DNA of 64,000 bases from Aradus depressus. Its lineage: Eukaryota > Arthropoda > Insecta > Hemiptera > Aradidae. Shown piece by piece: positions 10,263 through 21,190 of the stretch (positions are counted from its first letter, which is position 1; every line of letters begins with the position of its first letter). The notes under the pieces are model-generated. The model had not been told where the DNA came from. It ran no database searches and worked only from the letters and a program-made list of their open reading frames with translations. The DNA lies in assembly GCA_963662175.1 (NCBI GenBank), contig OY759218.1:14598480-14662479 (forward strand). Reading direction: 5' to 3'. Made by a program: the position numbers and the translations under genes.

Positions 10263-10889
10263 GGCCTTTTTTTAAAATATTCACAACATATTTTTTATAT
10301 TCACAATAACTTATATTCGAGAGGGTCACATTTTTATCGCTTTTTTATCATCCGTGATCGTACACTTCAACTTACTTTTTGAGTTGTGTAAGATTCTTAA
10401 TTCATATATTATAGCATCACTTCTCCCATTTATTTTTTGTCATCTCAAAAAATAGCTGTTACGAACGCTTCCGGAAGCGCGCTCGTCATCAGTGTCTGAA
10501 ATATTTTTTACAATCAATCAATAAGAAAACATCGTATATTGTTCGTCAGTATTTTCAAATTTTATTCCAGTTTAACAATTATAAATTACAGTATTGATAA
10601 CCAACCTGTAATACATGTAATTTGTAGGTTAAATATTTCTTTATCAACACGCTTTTATTAGCTTGACCTGTAACTTCCTAACATTGTAAGCAAATATCTC
10701 GTTTGACTTGTCGCAATGAGTCCTTTGGTTACATATTGTCATCAGGAGGATCTGATGATGGAGGAGGGAGGTGGTCATGGGAACTCCCAACTTTTTAGTG
10801 CTCTACTCATAAAAGCGTACTTTTATTTTATATATATATATATACATTTTCATAAAGATGGGTTTTATTGATTGTATAATATATATATA
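10263..10889. other. Unannotated; left flank of Helitron
   Basis: AT-rich with a small palindrome GCTTCCGGAAGC near 10469-10480. CATTTTCATAAAGATGGGTTTT at about 10847-10868 is inverted at 13155-13178, so the Helitron landed between the arms of an older inverted-repeat element. Confidence 0.4.
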
Positions 10890-10984
10890 TCTATATAATA
10901 AAAATGACTGGCTAATTTTGCTAAGCCCAAAACTCGAGAACGGCTGGACCAATTCGGCTAAATTTTTTTCAAATATTCGTTGAA

Positions 10985-11027
10985 GTCCGAGGAAGGTTAT
11001 TATGAAGAGAGTTCCTAGCTGTCAACT

Positions 11028-11058
<31 letters not shown>

Positions 11059-11940
11059 AGTTGTAAGGGGAGCCTAAGCACAAAAATTGCTCAGGGCATT
11101 AACGGATGGACGGATTATCATGATATTTCACACGTAGTATTCTTAAAAGCCAAGTTAAAAAATAGGCTATGTGGCGTCCATAAATTTTGAACGGTAGGGG
11201 GGGGGGGGGGGGGGGGTTGTAAAGGGGGCCTAAATATAAAGGTAGTGCTAAGTCATTAACGGATGATCGGAGTGGCATGGAATTTCATATGTAGTTTTTT
11301 TAAAGGCCAAATAAAAAAATAGGGTGTGTGACGTCACAAAATAGTGAACGTGAGGGGGGGTTGTGGGGGTAGGCCTAAATATAAAGATGGTGCTGTCATT
11401 AACGGATGATCGGATAGTCATGGAATTTGACATGTAGTATTCTTAAAGGCCAAATTGAAAAATAAGCTACGTGATATCTCAAAAGTGTGAACGGGAGAGG
11501 GGGTTGTGGGGGTAGGCCTACATATAAAGATAGTGATAGGTCTTTTGATCGGAATGTCATGGAATTTGACATGTAGTATGCTTAAAGGCCAAATTTAAAA
11601 ATACGCTACGTGACATTTCAAAATTTTGAACGGGAGGGGGGTTGTGGGGTAGGCCTACATATAAAGGTAGTGATAGGTCTTTAACGGATGATCGGAATGT
11701 CATGGAATTTCACATGTAGTATTCATAATAGACAAAAACAAAAAAAGGATATGTGACGTCTCAAAATTGTCAACGGGAGGGGGGTATGGGGGGGAGGGGG
11801 GGGGGCAAGCATATACCTAAATGGTAGTTTCAAAAGCAATATTTAAAATTGGCTGTGACCCTTTGGACGGGAGGGGCGGGGGTGCCTTAATGCAGAATGA
11901 ATCTCACATGGAGCTTTCTTAAAGATGGGATATAGCTCTA
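10985..11940 (+). repeat. Tandem ~140-157 bp units in the Helitron
   Basis: Units repeat the order AACGGATGATCGGA, TGTCATGGAATTT, ACATGTAGTATTC, GTGACGTC, then a G tract. The AACGGATG word starts near 11101, 11258, 11401 and 11683, giving periods of about 138-157 bp with one unit degenerate. G runs reach 28 (11031-11058) and 20 (11197-11216). The same unit is found in family A copies elsewhere. Confidence 0.85.
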
Positions 11941-12074
11941 ATTTTAATATGGTGGGTTTCCCAAGCATGTATTACCTAGGAGGTCCACTGTTGCACGGTA
12001 AATAATAGCTATCACCAGCGTTGTTAAGCACAAAATACCTAGGGCATCCGCTGTTGCAAGGCACATACTAGCTG

Positions 12075-12425
12075 CGGTGCCCTGCGTTCCTAACTACATA
12101 CATACTATCTGTGTTGCCCAGCGTTCCTAACTATATACATACTAGCTGCGGTGCCCAGCATTCCTAACTACATACATACTATCTGTGTTGCCCAGCGTTC
12201 CTAACTACATACATACTATCTGTGTTGCCCAGCGTTCCTAACTACATACATACTATCTGTGTTGCCCAGCGTTCCTAACTACATACATACTATCTGTGTT
12301 GCCCAGCGTTCCTAACTACATACTAGCTGCGGTGCCCAGCATTCCTAACTACATACATACTAGCTGCGGTGCCCAGCATTCCTAACTACATACATACTAT
12401 CTGTGTTGCCCAGCGTTCCTAAGAA
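12075..12425 (+). repeat. 37-bp minisatellite
   Basis: About nine near-identical units containing TGCCCAGCGTTCCTAACTAC and ATACATACTATCTGTGT (exact period 37 between 12184 and 12221). Some units carry the variant TAGCTGCGGTGCCCAGCATT. It lies inside the Helitron, 3' of the longer units. Confidence 0.92.
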
Positions 12426-12769
12426 CTTATTAATACCTGGTTGCACGGAGTTGCAAGGCGCATACTATCTAAGGTGCCCGGCGTTCTTAAGTAGGAACTA
12501 GCTGTGGTTCCAAGTGGTCAAAAAAAAGAAAAAAAAATCCGGTCCAATAGCTTTTGACAGAACGACGTCTGTCGGGTCAGCTAGTATATATATAATATTG
12601 AAGAACCTTGAGCAATTTTCCGCAACAACTTCGATAAATGTATTGAAGTTGCAGGACATCAGTTCGAACATTTATTACAATAAAATTCATTTATTAGGTT
12701 TAATATTGGTTTAACAAAAAAATGTCTCATTTAACCTCGCCTTAATTTTTCCAGAGGAATCTAAATATG

Positions 12770-13141
12770 CAAAAAAAAAAAAAAAAAAAAAAATAGGTTG
12801 ACAGTCAAAAAAATTTTTTTTTTTTAATTCATAAAAAACTTTAAAAATTTTCATTTGTTTAAAAATTAGATTTCAGGAAATAATGCTGTCAATTCTACTC
12901 TACATTTTTTTGTCTCAAGCTTTTTTTGAGAAAATCATTATGTTTCGAGTTATTTACCTGCAGGTAAAAATAAAAAATTTTTTTATTAAAAAAAACGTTA
13001 AAAATTTTCATTTGTTTAAAAATTAGATTACAGCTAATAATACGGTCAATTTTACTCTACACATTTGTCTCAAGCTATTTTTGAGAAAATCATAATTTTT
13101 CGAGTTGGGTACCTGGGTCAAGATAAAATGAACACCCTGTA
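12770..13141. repeat. Tandem pair (~165 bp) with CACCCTGTA end
   Basis: Two copies share ACGTTAAAAATTTTCATTTG-like and TTTGTCTCAAGC words (12835-12960 and about 12995-13125). The right end, GAACACCCTGTA, resembles the terminus of TACAGGGTG-ended mariner-type MITEs. No matching left terminus was seen, so the element is partial. Confidence 0.5.
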
Positions 13142-13179
13142 GGTATATACATAAAACCCATCTTTATGAAAATTTCGTC

Positions 13180-13345
13180 CTTTGGGCTATTAGAGTGCGG
13201 GAGAGGTAGCCGATTTTTATTTTGGCACCACAGGGACGGATTATATAACCGTAGTTAATTACTCTATGGCTCCAGCTATTCGAACCCGCGACCGTGGTGG
13301 GTTCATGAAACAAAAGCCCCATCTCTAGCCGACTTCATTTTATAA
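13180..13345 (-). repeat. Possible tRNA-derived SINE, second type
   Basis: On the minus strand GTCGGCTAGAGATGGGG could be an A box and CGCGGGTTCGAATAGC a good B box, about 50 bp apart. The body does not match family S. No target duplication was found. Confidence 0.45.
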
Positions 13346-13469
13346 TTAAAAGAATAATAAACTTTTTTTTAATATTGTTTATTCTATAAAAAAAATTATA
13401 TATAAACTTCCGGTAATTCTACATAAATTACTACAAGGATTGGTGTCGTCAGTGGAGAGTGAAAATTAA

Positions 13470-13680
13470 TGAAAACCTGTAAGGTAGCAAATATAACTGG
13501 GAGTGACCAGCTCTTCTTCCTTCTTTGTCTACCTCCACTACTATGCAGTGTACAGGCGGAATATTGGCATACAGGCGGGGGATCACTCGGGCCCCCAGGA
13601 CTTCCCTTTTCTCCATTAAGTTGGAGCAATGGAGATGGCAACAACACCGGGGGTGTTTCAAGGGGTCTCCAGCTGAAAGC
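13470..13680. repeat. ~210-bp repeat shared with 55430-55630
   Basis: This block is repeated in inverted orientation at about 55430-55630. Shared words are GGGGGATCACTCGGGCCCCC against its GATCCCTC complement, and CAGCTGAAAGC with its counterpart. Both copies sit next to AT-rich simple sequence. It may be part of a non-LTR element; the open frames across it differ between copies and are not convincing. Confidence 0.5.
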
Positions 13681-13828
13681 TACCCATATAATACACTCAT
13701 TCTTAAGTATTATTTTATTATATTTAATTTTAGATGTCTCGTTATTTATTTTATTTTATTTTTATTATTATTGTTATTTTTTGTTTTTGTTTTTTACTTA
13801 TATGTATGTGTATATGTGTATAACAAAA

Positions 13829-14264
13829 TAGCTATTTATAAAACAGTCCTGAGACCGGTCGTCACATATGCGAGTGAAACCTGGGTCCTGACTAGGAGGG
13901 ACGAAGTCTTACTCAATACGTGGGAGAGGAAGGTATTGAGGAAGATATACGGCCCTACTCTAGAGGGAGGATACCGACCAATAGGGGGCTGAGGGACCTG
14001 TACAAGAGCCCGGACCTGTTGGTCATAATGAAGCAGGGGCGGCTGCGATGGCTGGGGCATTTACAGAGGATGGAACCAGACAGATTGCCGAGGAGGATAC
14101 TGGAGGGACACCCGGGAGGACAAAGAAGAAGAGGTAGTTCCCGCTTACGTTGGCTGGAGGACGACCTCAGAACGATGGGTGTGAGAAGATGGAGACGGGA
14201 GGCCGAGGATAGAGAAGAATGGCGGAAGATCGTTGCGGAGGCCCAGGTTCTACAAGGACCGTAG
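13829..14264 (+). pseudogene. Non-LTR reverse transcriptase C-terminus (RTE-like)
   Basis: The translation matches the tail of endonuclease-reverse transcriptase polyproteins: YKTVLRPVVTYASETWVLTR, then ERKVLRKIYGPT, a frameshift near 13980-13990, then LRWLGHLQRME, RRRGSSRLRWLEDDLR and AEDREEWRKIV, ending at TAG (14262-14264). The catalytic reverse transcriptase core is absent, so this is a 5'-truncated, frameshifted copy. The clade (RTE versus a neighbour) is from memory. Confidence 0.85.
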
Positions 14265-14284
14265 TATTTATTGTTTTTCACATA

Positions 14285-14934
14285 TTTCATTTATTCATTG
14301 TTTTACACTGATATATGTTATTATTGTTTTCTTCTTCCTATCTTATTTTTTGTATATAAATTTATGACATGTTCCATCAAAACTCATGGCTTTCAAAGCT
14401 GATGGTAAATATGAAAAAATAAAATAAATGATACATAAGCTCAAAAAAATACCGTTTTTGGAATTATACCATATACGTGCCTAACATATTACACCAGTGT
14501 AATGCCATAACCAGTAGTTTGTGTATAAATGTATTTGGGGAATAGACTCAGATTTTCGAGTAGGTTTCTAAAATGTATCCGCATTTTTCAACATAGATTT
14601 AAATTCTTTCTGAGGGTTCAAAATGCAATTCAATCTCTACACATTTCTTATCTAAATAATTTGAAGGCTTAGGTGTTCATTCTCATTGTCCTTGAATCAA
14701 TTCGACAATCTTGAGTTTGGCAATTGGCAAGATACCTAGCTCTCAGCGATTCTGCATTTCGCAACTAATTTGTTTCAATTTTTCAACTATTCAGAACATG
14801 AAATTTACGATAGTTTAATAATCTGTAGGGAAAAGTATGTATTTTCTTTTGGAGGGGTGGCCGTTCTTCTCTGTGCATAACAAGAAAACAGATTGAAAGT
14901 ATATTTATTTTATCTTCTCATACTATTTATTTTT
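14285..14934. other. Unannotated sequence
   Basis: No gene, tRNA-like box or repeat of this window was recognised between the non-LTR tail and the next family C copy. Confidence 0.4.
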
Positions 14935-15205
14935 TTGTTTACTCTCTTATACATTCAGAATAAAGAAGTATTGTAATCGTTCAAAAATCCGAGATCGCGT
15001 TTTTAGCTGGATTTCACATTTCAAGATCCCATGAACATTTTCGCCATGATGTCTGCGTGTTTGTCATTGGAACTTTGTGGGCGCTCTAACTCAAAAAAGA
15101 TTGTAGCTCTGAATGAGAAACGAAGATGTAATATGTGCTACTTAGATTTGATTACATTTTGGACGAAATCAGACGAAAATTAAGACCACTCAGATAGATA
15201 TATTT
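14935..15205 (+). repeat. Family C, 3'-truncated copy
   Basis: It begins with the head hairpin in decayed form (TACTCTCTTATAC...ATAAAGAAGTA), then TTGTAATCGTTCAAAAATCC and GAGATCG, the TTTCACATTTCAAG block, a GTCTGCGTGTTTGT segment, and CTCTAACTCAAAAAAGATTG. It stops after the GACGAAAATTAAGACCACT block. Confidence 0.7.
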
Positions 15206-15289
15206 TGCCTCACCAGTTCAATTAACTTCTCGTCATTCATATTTAAATATCAACGAACACACTTTTCAATTTATTTGTAAAATATAGAA

Positions 15290-15510
15290 CTAAAACGTAA
15301 CAATCCTCCCTCCCACTATCAATACCGCTTCCGACACCAGTCAGCCTGTCCGTAAAAAAATACGTTTCCATCAATATGGAACGGTATTGTTTGGAAACGG
15401 TATGTAAACGGAACGGAAGGTGTGCTTACGTACATTCATTTACAGCCAATAATATTTTACGTAAACGGAACGGAATCGGTATGGAACGTATAGTGAGAAT
15501 CAACCTTTAC
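15290..15510. repeat. Short AACGGAACGGA-rich segment
   Basis: GTAAACGGAACGGAA occurs twice and the variants GGAACGGTAT and GGAAACGGTAT several times. The first part has an inverted match (CCGTTTCC-like words). Possibly the end of an unrecognised MITE. Confidence 0.35.
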
Positions 15511-15550
15511 CGGTTACTCCTATCGAAAAATAAGTACTCACCAAAAATGT

Positions 15551-16912
15551 TTAATATTAACTTCCCAGCATATGGGAAAGTTATTGTAATGGGTCCGAAA
15601 ATAGAAATCAAAATGTTCATCATATTTTCATGTTTCAAGGTCATTGCGTATTTGTACACTATTTTTGGAAAGCAGTATGTGTATGTATGTGCTCGGTCAA
15701 TTTTTCCTGCACGATATCTCGGGAAGGAAAAATGATATCGACTCCGCTTTGGTGCCAATCGAAGCGTATCAAAGTAAATATGATCTGAAAGAAATTTTAT
15801 CAAACTCGGTCCAACCGTTTTTTTTGTTTAAGCAAAAAAACTGCTAAAAAAGTGGATTTTAGGAATTCTTGAAAAAGATTTAGCGGAACTAATTTGTTCT
15901 GGTGGCAATGTAGCTTCCTTTAGAGCCAGATTGAAAAATAGACTATATGGCGTCTGAAAATTTTGAACGGGAGGGGGGTTATGAGAGGGGCTATGCATAA
16001 AAATTGTTCTAGTTCATTAACGGAGAGTCGGATTGTCATGAAAATTTCCATATAGTATTCTTAATAGCCAATTGAAAAATAGGGTGTGTGACATCTCAAA
16101 ATTCTTAACGGGAGGTAGTGGGGGGGGGTCCTATGCATAAATATAGTGCTAACTCATAAACGGATGGTCGGATCGTGATGAAATTTCACATGTACTATTC
16201 TTAAGAGCCAATTGAGATACAGACTATTTGGCGTCACGAAATGTTTATGAGGAAGGGGGGTTGTGAGGGGGCTAAGAATAAAAATAGGTCTAGTTTACAA
16301 CGGATGTTCGGGTTTTAATGAAATTTAACATGTAGTACTTATTCTTAAAAGCGAAGTTGGAAAATAGGGTGTATGGTGTCTCCAAATTCCTAACAGGGGC
16401 ATTGGGAGGGGTGGGGGGCTATTGTATTTATTGTTTTCCACATAAAGGGATAATCGGATTGTAATGCAATTTAACATGTAGTATTCTTAAAAGCCAAATT
16501 GAAAAATAGGGTGTGTGACATCTCAAAATTCACAACGGGAGGGGGGACTGTGAGTGGAGGTTGAGCATAAAAATAGTTCAACCTCATTAACGGATTATCG
16601 GATTGTCATGAAATTTTAAATGTAGTAGTTTGAAAAGCAAAGTTGAAAAAATAGGCTATGTGACCTATGTGCATTTGCATATCAATTAAAAAAAAAAAAA
16701 AAAAAAATATATATATACCTACTTTTGTGATATTATTATTATTGATATTCATACCATGCTGGGAAGTTTGCCATGTGGACCTCAAGCGCCGCACTTAGTT
16801 ACAAATGCCACCTTTGTAGAGTCATAATACACGGCCCAGTAATTTCCTCTGATTTAGGGTGCAAAGAGGCGAAACACACATATCCGAGAACCTGCACACA
16901 TCCAAGCACCTG
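15551..16912 (+). repeat. Family A interspersed repeat, copy 1
   Basis: It opens with the hairpin AACTTCCCAGCATATGGGAA and a head TTGTAATGGGTCCGAAAATA, then TTCATGTTTCAAGG, a GTGTATGTATGTG segment and CACGATATCTCGGGAAGG. The body has about five tandem units of the AACGGA-GTCGGATTGTCATGAAATTT type with G runs. Near the end the hairpin half TGCTGGGAAGTTTG reappears inverted (16757-16770), and a 3' block ends AAGAGGCGAAACACAC. No coding sequence. Confidence 0.8.
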
Positions 16913-17114
16913 CTTGTTAAATTTCGAATGGCTAGTTAGTCCTCGAGTTTGAGATAGGATCAATACAACCAATACTGTAACGTCTCAATAACGAATGTAA
17001 AAGGGGAAAATATTTCGAAGTAATGTTTAAATTGTATCGCAAAGTAACGCATTAAAAAAATGTTTTCTTTATTATTGGAACTTTTTTATTAAAAAAAAAA
17101 AATGTGTTGTGGTC
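16913..17114 (+). repeat. Family C, 3' portion
   Basis: It contains the late family C blocks: TTTGAGATAGGATCAATACA, CCAATACTGTAACG and TTTCGAAGTAATGTTTAAAT, then TTGGAACTTTTTTATTAAAA. It leads directly into a MITE F copy, an arrangement also seen elsewhere. Confidence 0.65.
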
Positions 17115-17355
17115 ATTACAGGACTTTCTTAAACCAATCACTTTTGTATGGGTAATTCTCTTTCCCCCTTTCAAATTCATTTCATACTGGCATTACTGGG
17201 TATAAGTCAGAATAACCCTGTACAATGGGACAAACAAAACCGCTGACGCCAACACATTACTTTTATATAGGTACCACCCAGTATGAAATGCATTTGAAAG
17301 GTTAGGGGAGGAGAAGTGATCTATACAAAGTGGTCGTATAAGAAAGTCCTAACGA
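17115..17355. mobile_element. MITE F, fold-back copy
   Basis: Outer arms TGGTCATTACAGGACTTTCT and AGAAAGTCCTAACG and inner arms CATTTCATACTGGCATTAC and its diverged complement near 17278-17290 form an inverted repeat of about 85-100 bp per arm. The same structure occurs at 29371-29650 and, partly, at 43186, 49432, 50641 and 56311. Confidence 0.65.
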
Positions 17356-17919
17356 AAAAAAATTCAGTAAAACTGAAAAGCACGGCCAAGTAAGTAATAA
17401 CAAACACAAACTTTTTTCACTTTTTTCTTATTATTATCAATTTTCTGAATGTATTTTAAGTGTAATAAAAATAAAATCGTTGCTGTATTTTTTTCGTTAT
17501 CGTTATAATATTGTGTTATTTTTTATTATATATATATTTTTATCTGTATCTTTGCATATATAGATCACATGATATTTATTATACAATAAAAAAAATTCAT
17601 ATATTAACATTGATGACGTCATCCGGACGCCCGGACACTGAAAAAGGAAAAAGAAAAAAAAGTTATTTTTTGCCAATTTTGACCCTTCGAAACTTAGTCA
17701 AAAATGATTCTTTTTGGCTACTTTTTTATTTTTTTTGTTCAGCTCTGAGTTATCCAGACGGCTATGTCGGAAAAAATATCATTTTGTTAATGAATAATAT
17801 ACATTTTTCGATGCAAAAAGTGGCATTTGGTGTCACAAGAAAAGTAACACAGGAGTGTCTTTTGACATTTTTTTCGGACTTGGCCAGAGACACTGCCGTG
17901 TCTCCTTCCTATCTACAGA
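17356..17919. other. Unannotated sequence
   Basis: AT-rich. A 159-codon frame at 17511-17990 is low complexity at its start and runs into the family B head, so it is not a credible gene. Confidence 0.4.
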
Positions 17920-18330
17920 GGAAGTTATGTAATCGGCCAAACATTCGATGTGAAGTTTTCAACGGAATTTCATGTTTTCCGACTTTTTGATTTCAAATAT
18001 GAGAAAAAAAAGTATATGTGTTTGTGAAAAGGATTACTTCGGATATAATGAGTGTATCCACATGACGTTTTATATGTGAATCCAGAACCTTCCATAGACA
18101 CCTTTTGACTTTCAGTCAAATCGATCAAAGGGAAGGGGGGATTATGTAATTTATCGTATATTTAACTTTATCGACACAAAATATGAAAATTTTGGAGCCC
18201 CTAAATAAGTCAACTATTGAATAATAGCGCAAACGGACGACTGGTTTTGGAAGGGGAGCGAAAAGTTAATTGATCAGTACTTCGCCGGTGATTCAGGGAC
18301 GACCATGGCTCCCTCATTTCTGAGGTACGA
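17920..18330 (+). repeat. Family B copy, cut by Harbinger relic
   Basis: It starts at the head GAGGAAGTTATGTAATCGGC with AAACATTCGATGTGAAGTTT and TTTCATGTTTTCCGAC, then one to two body units. It ends with AAGTTAATTGATCAGTACTT, GCCGGTGATTCAGGGACGAC. The Harbinger element follows at once. Confidence 0.7.
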
Positions 18331-18334
18331 AGAA

Positions 18335-19278
18335 GGCGGGTATTACACTATAAAAGTTCTTTGACAAAGATATTTTATAAAATAACTTTTACGATAGTAT
18401 AATAGCTCAAGTTTTATAAAAGTTCTTTTATCATAGTTTGCATTCTCATCCAATATTTGATAAATGTTGTCTCTCCCACTCCTGCTGTTTCTTTTCTTCA
18501 CGTTGTACACGTGCCGTTATATTATTATATAAATATAATAATTATATAGTAATAATAATTAAGTATAATAATTTATCTTTACAATAAATATTTTATATAC
18601 CTTTTTGAATAGGTACTTACTTACTTTTAAAAATTCGTTCTTCAGACTCTCATATATTGTTACATGTTTCAGGTATAATGGTTGAATGTGTACACTGAGG
18701 TATGCGACTATTGTATTGAAGGCTTGAGTAGCTCTCGCCTATGGCAAGAAATCGCAGAGTAACCATAAGTCGTTCCTCAGGGGGTATTGGGTTACGCAAA
18801 TGTGTCATTTCCCGAGATATTATTGGACCCACCTTCAGAAGCAAGTAATCGAAGGTTTTTTTATTCATCCTCAAATAGTTCAAGTAACTTTTTATATCTT
18901 CCATGGACAGTTATTTCAGTAAATTCTGATGGATGCTCATAAACTCGCGCCGCGCAACCCAAGGTCTTCCCCACAAACGTTTCTTTACATTCTTATGTCT
19001 ATTTTTTTCCGCCACAGCTATTGCTATTGCAGCAGCCCCAAAACCTGCGGCAATTGGTATTAAAGCGTCATCCATTTTTGCGACACAACAGTCACTTGTA
19101 CACAACTTACTAGTACTATCTTGAAACAAAAAACGAAGATTTATAAAATATTTTACATAGTGTAATATTAAATTTTGTAGTCATAAAAGATATTTTATAA
19201 AAGAAATTTAAAAAAAAAAATCGATCCAACTTTTATAAAAGATCTTTGTCAAAGAACTTTTATAGTGTAATACCCGCC
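18335..19278 (-). mobile_element. PIF/Harbinger element, internally deleted (944 bp)
   Basis: Terminal inverted repeats begin GGCGGGTATTACACTATAAA and continue through AGTTCTTTGACAAAGAT, about 37 bp and nearly perfect. Flanking triplets are GAA and GAT, not an exact 3-bp duplication. The interior holds only the N-terminal part of a Harbinger nuclease, so the copy cannot move by itself. Confidence 0.85.
18650..19129 (-). pseudogene. Harbinger (HARBI1/ALP1-like) nuclease N-terminus
   Basis: Two open stretches in the same frame, 19129-18911 and 18904-18650, are separated by one in-frame TAA. The first has KKRLWGRPWVARREF and ends HQNLLK. The second has YLRMNKKTFDYLLLKVGPII, IPPEERLMVTLRFLAIGESY and SLQY. 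These match the N-terminal helical region of PIF/Harbinger nucleases. The DDE catalytic half is missing. An unusual Gly/Ala-rich tract (PIAAGFGAAAIAIAVAEK) precedes the conserved part. One stop and a large 3' deletion make it a pseudogene. Confidence 0.85.
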
Positions 19279-19299
19279 GATGACAGAGGAAGCCTGACC

Positions 19300-19541
19300 A
19301 GTCAGTGAACGACCGAGGAGCGAAATCTGAGGACGAATGACGGGTGGAGGGGGGTCGGTCTCTCACGTGTTGCTTGGCTCCCTCCCCTCCAGTCCCCAGT
19401 CCTTGTTGTCAGCTCGGCCGGGCAGCGTTCACTAGCTCGTTCTCTTCGCTGTCTAACAACACGCGCTTATATATATCTCTGCTTCACGTAGGAACCGTAT
19501 CCTTCAACCGGCATCCTGTCCTCCCAAAGGTCTTTCAGAAC
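19300..19541 (+). promoter_or_regulatory. Candidate promoter and first exon
   Basis: A GC-richer island contains a TATA-like CTTATATATATC at 19466-19477. About 65 bp later a perfect splice-donor consensus, AAC|GTAAGT, has its G at 19542. No open frame is required, so this could be a non-coding first exon of a host gene or a relic retroelement leader. The repeats around it do not explain the sequence. Purely sequence-based inference. Confidence 0.3.
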
Positions 19542-19609
19542 GTAAGTATCCAACTTGAATTATTTTTTAAAATCCCAGTCGATGCCGGTTGCTCAGGAAA
19601 AATTGCCGT

Positions 19610-19960
19610 TCTAGGTGAATAATTTTAATAAACGTTGCTCATGTACTTCTCCAACTCAAATTATTTTAACAAATTAAGCTTCTACTCCCTCTCTAAAACC
19701 CCTTCTTACTTCTCCCTTTTCTAATTTGGCTGAAACCCCTTAGGTGTCTTCTCTCTTTGAGTCCACATATGAATTTTTTTAACAAAACACTCGTTCCATC
19801 GAGTTATTGGGAGTTTTGAAATTGAACCTTCCTCTAAACCCTTATTATGCTTTGGCCGATTGGGCTAAAAATCAATAGGTCTGAATATATTTAAAAAAAT
19901 TTGTATTGATACATCCATTATGTCAGTTTTGTTCACAGACACACACGTTGGCAAAATAGG
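19610..19960 (-). repeat. Family B copy, inverted
   Basis: Reading the plus strand, the inverted B words appear in order: ATGTACTTCTCCAACTCAAA, AATTTGGCTGAAACCCC, TTAGGTGTC, a decayed body unit, CCGATTGGGCTAAAAATCAA and GTTCACAGACACACAC. Confidence 0.6.
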
Positions 19961-20089
19961 TCCTTGTGTATTCCCAAGCAGAAAGGATGACCTCTCCACA
20001 GGTTGTTCGTTTCTTGCCTTATTAAATCTACCAAACTATTTCGACAGTTTTTTTCTTAATTTGAGCTCATTTTCTATTGATCATATTAA

Positions 20090-20560
20090 AGGAAAAAGTT
20101 TTCGGTGAAACACCGGTAATGTACTTCCCCAGAACCAATGTATATATAAAACGGAAATATAAAATTTCATGTGGATACATTCATTACATCGGCAGTTATT
20201 AGGGTATTTGAATCGACCCCCTTCTGTAAACCCCCCTTCCCTTCTGTCGAATCCTCTGAAAATTAATAAGTGTCGTCCCAATGAGGTTTTGAATTTACAT
20301 ATGAAATTTCATGGCGATACATTCATTACACCCCTTTCCTTTGGCCGATTTGACTGAAAATCAATAGGCGTTGTCCTTATGGGGATCTGGATGTGCATAT
20401 AAAATTCTGTTCTCGATACATTCATTCTATCGCGAGGTCCACAGACACAGACATACTTTTTCTTTTTTTAAATTTTTAGTTTAAGGATGTCGGAAAACAT
20501 GAGATTCCTGTGAAAACTCAACCGATTATAAAACTTCCCCTATATTCGTATAGCTGAAAA
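20090..20560 (-). repeat. Family B copy, inverted
   Basis: Inverted order begins GTGAAACACCGGTAATGTAC and TTCCCCAG. It continues with ATTCATTACATCGGCAGTTA, TTAGGGTATTTGAATCGACC, ATTCATTCTATCGCGAGG and GTCGGAAAACATGAGATTCC, and ends at the head hairpin region near 20541-20560. Confidence 0.75.
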
Positions 20561-21190
20561 AAGTAAAAATGCGCGGACAATTCGAACACCATACATTGGT
20601 TCTTGATGATTTCTTGATTAGGTTACTCAAAGCGAATTTGTTTAGCGGCATGAAATCAAAGAAACAGTAACTCCACCCACATCTCGCTAATGATTCGTTC
20701 CAAAGAATGCAAAGCTCATCTGAAAAGAAATTTCATTATCTTCATACAAAGCCCTCATACATTTTCATTAGCCGTTTTCACAGGAAATGTGAAAAGCGGA
20801 TCTTGGCATTTGTTTCGTTGAAATGTAATACTCAATCCACTTATAAATGGTGCGTAACTCACACTCGTTTGAAACTAAACTGAGATGTTAGGAAATTTCA
20901 TGCTGGACATTTTATTTGCTATAAAGTTTTGTAACATCTGTTGTCGTTTAAGAGGAAATAGACAAAAATTACGAAACTCCCATTAGAGGAGCACGACCAA
21001 ACTGGGAACAGTGGGTACCATATCGGTGTACTTATTTGCAAACTGTTGCTTTTATAGGAAAATTGAATAGAACCTTTTTTTGTAGAGAATTCGACGCACT
21101 TCAATTTTGCACGTAAAAAACATAACGTGAGTATACATAGAATAACTGTTTCGGTCATTTTTTCAATTCAGATGTCGCCCTTTCTGGATT
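20561..21190. other. Unannotated, non-repetitive in this window
   Basis: This stretch is not AT-simple and shares no block with the other repeats seen. No credible coding frame: the longest is a 79-codon minus frame rich in Cys and Ser. It could be unique host intronic or intergenic DNA. Confidence 0.35.

Larger units (their letters stand above)
10890..12584 (+). mobile_element. Non-autonomous Helitron, 1,695 bp
   Basis: The 5' end is TCTATATAATAAAAATG, followed by AACTCGAGAACGGCTGGACC, a start I know from insect Helitrons. The 3' end is a CGAC-loop-GTCG hairpin, then GGGTCAG and CTAG, with T next. Flanking A and T fit Helitron insertion between A and T with no target duplication. There is no Rep/helicase coding. 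The interior has about six units of family A type (10985-11940) and a 37-bp minisatellite (12075-12425). Confidence 0.85.

Noticed and set aside
12075..12425. Regularly spaced repeats resembling a CRISPR array
   Set aside because: The whole 37-bp unit repeats with no unique spacers, inside a Helitron in a eukaryotic genome.
13469..13831. 120- and 155-codon frames over the 210-bp block
   Set aside because: The inverted block at 55430-55630 keeps different frames, so there is no sign of selection on a protein.
17511..17990. 159-codon plus-strand frame
   Set aside because: Low-complexity start and it reads into the family B head; not conserved in other B copies.
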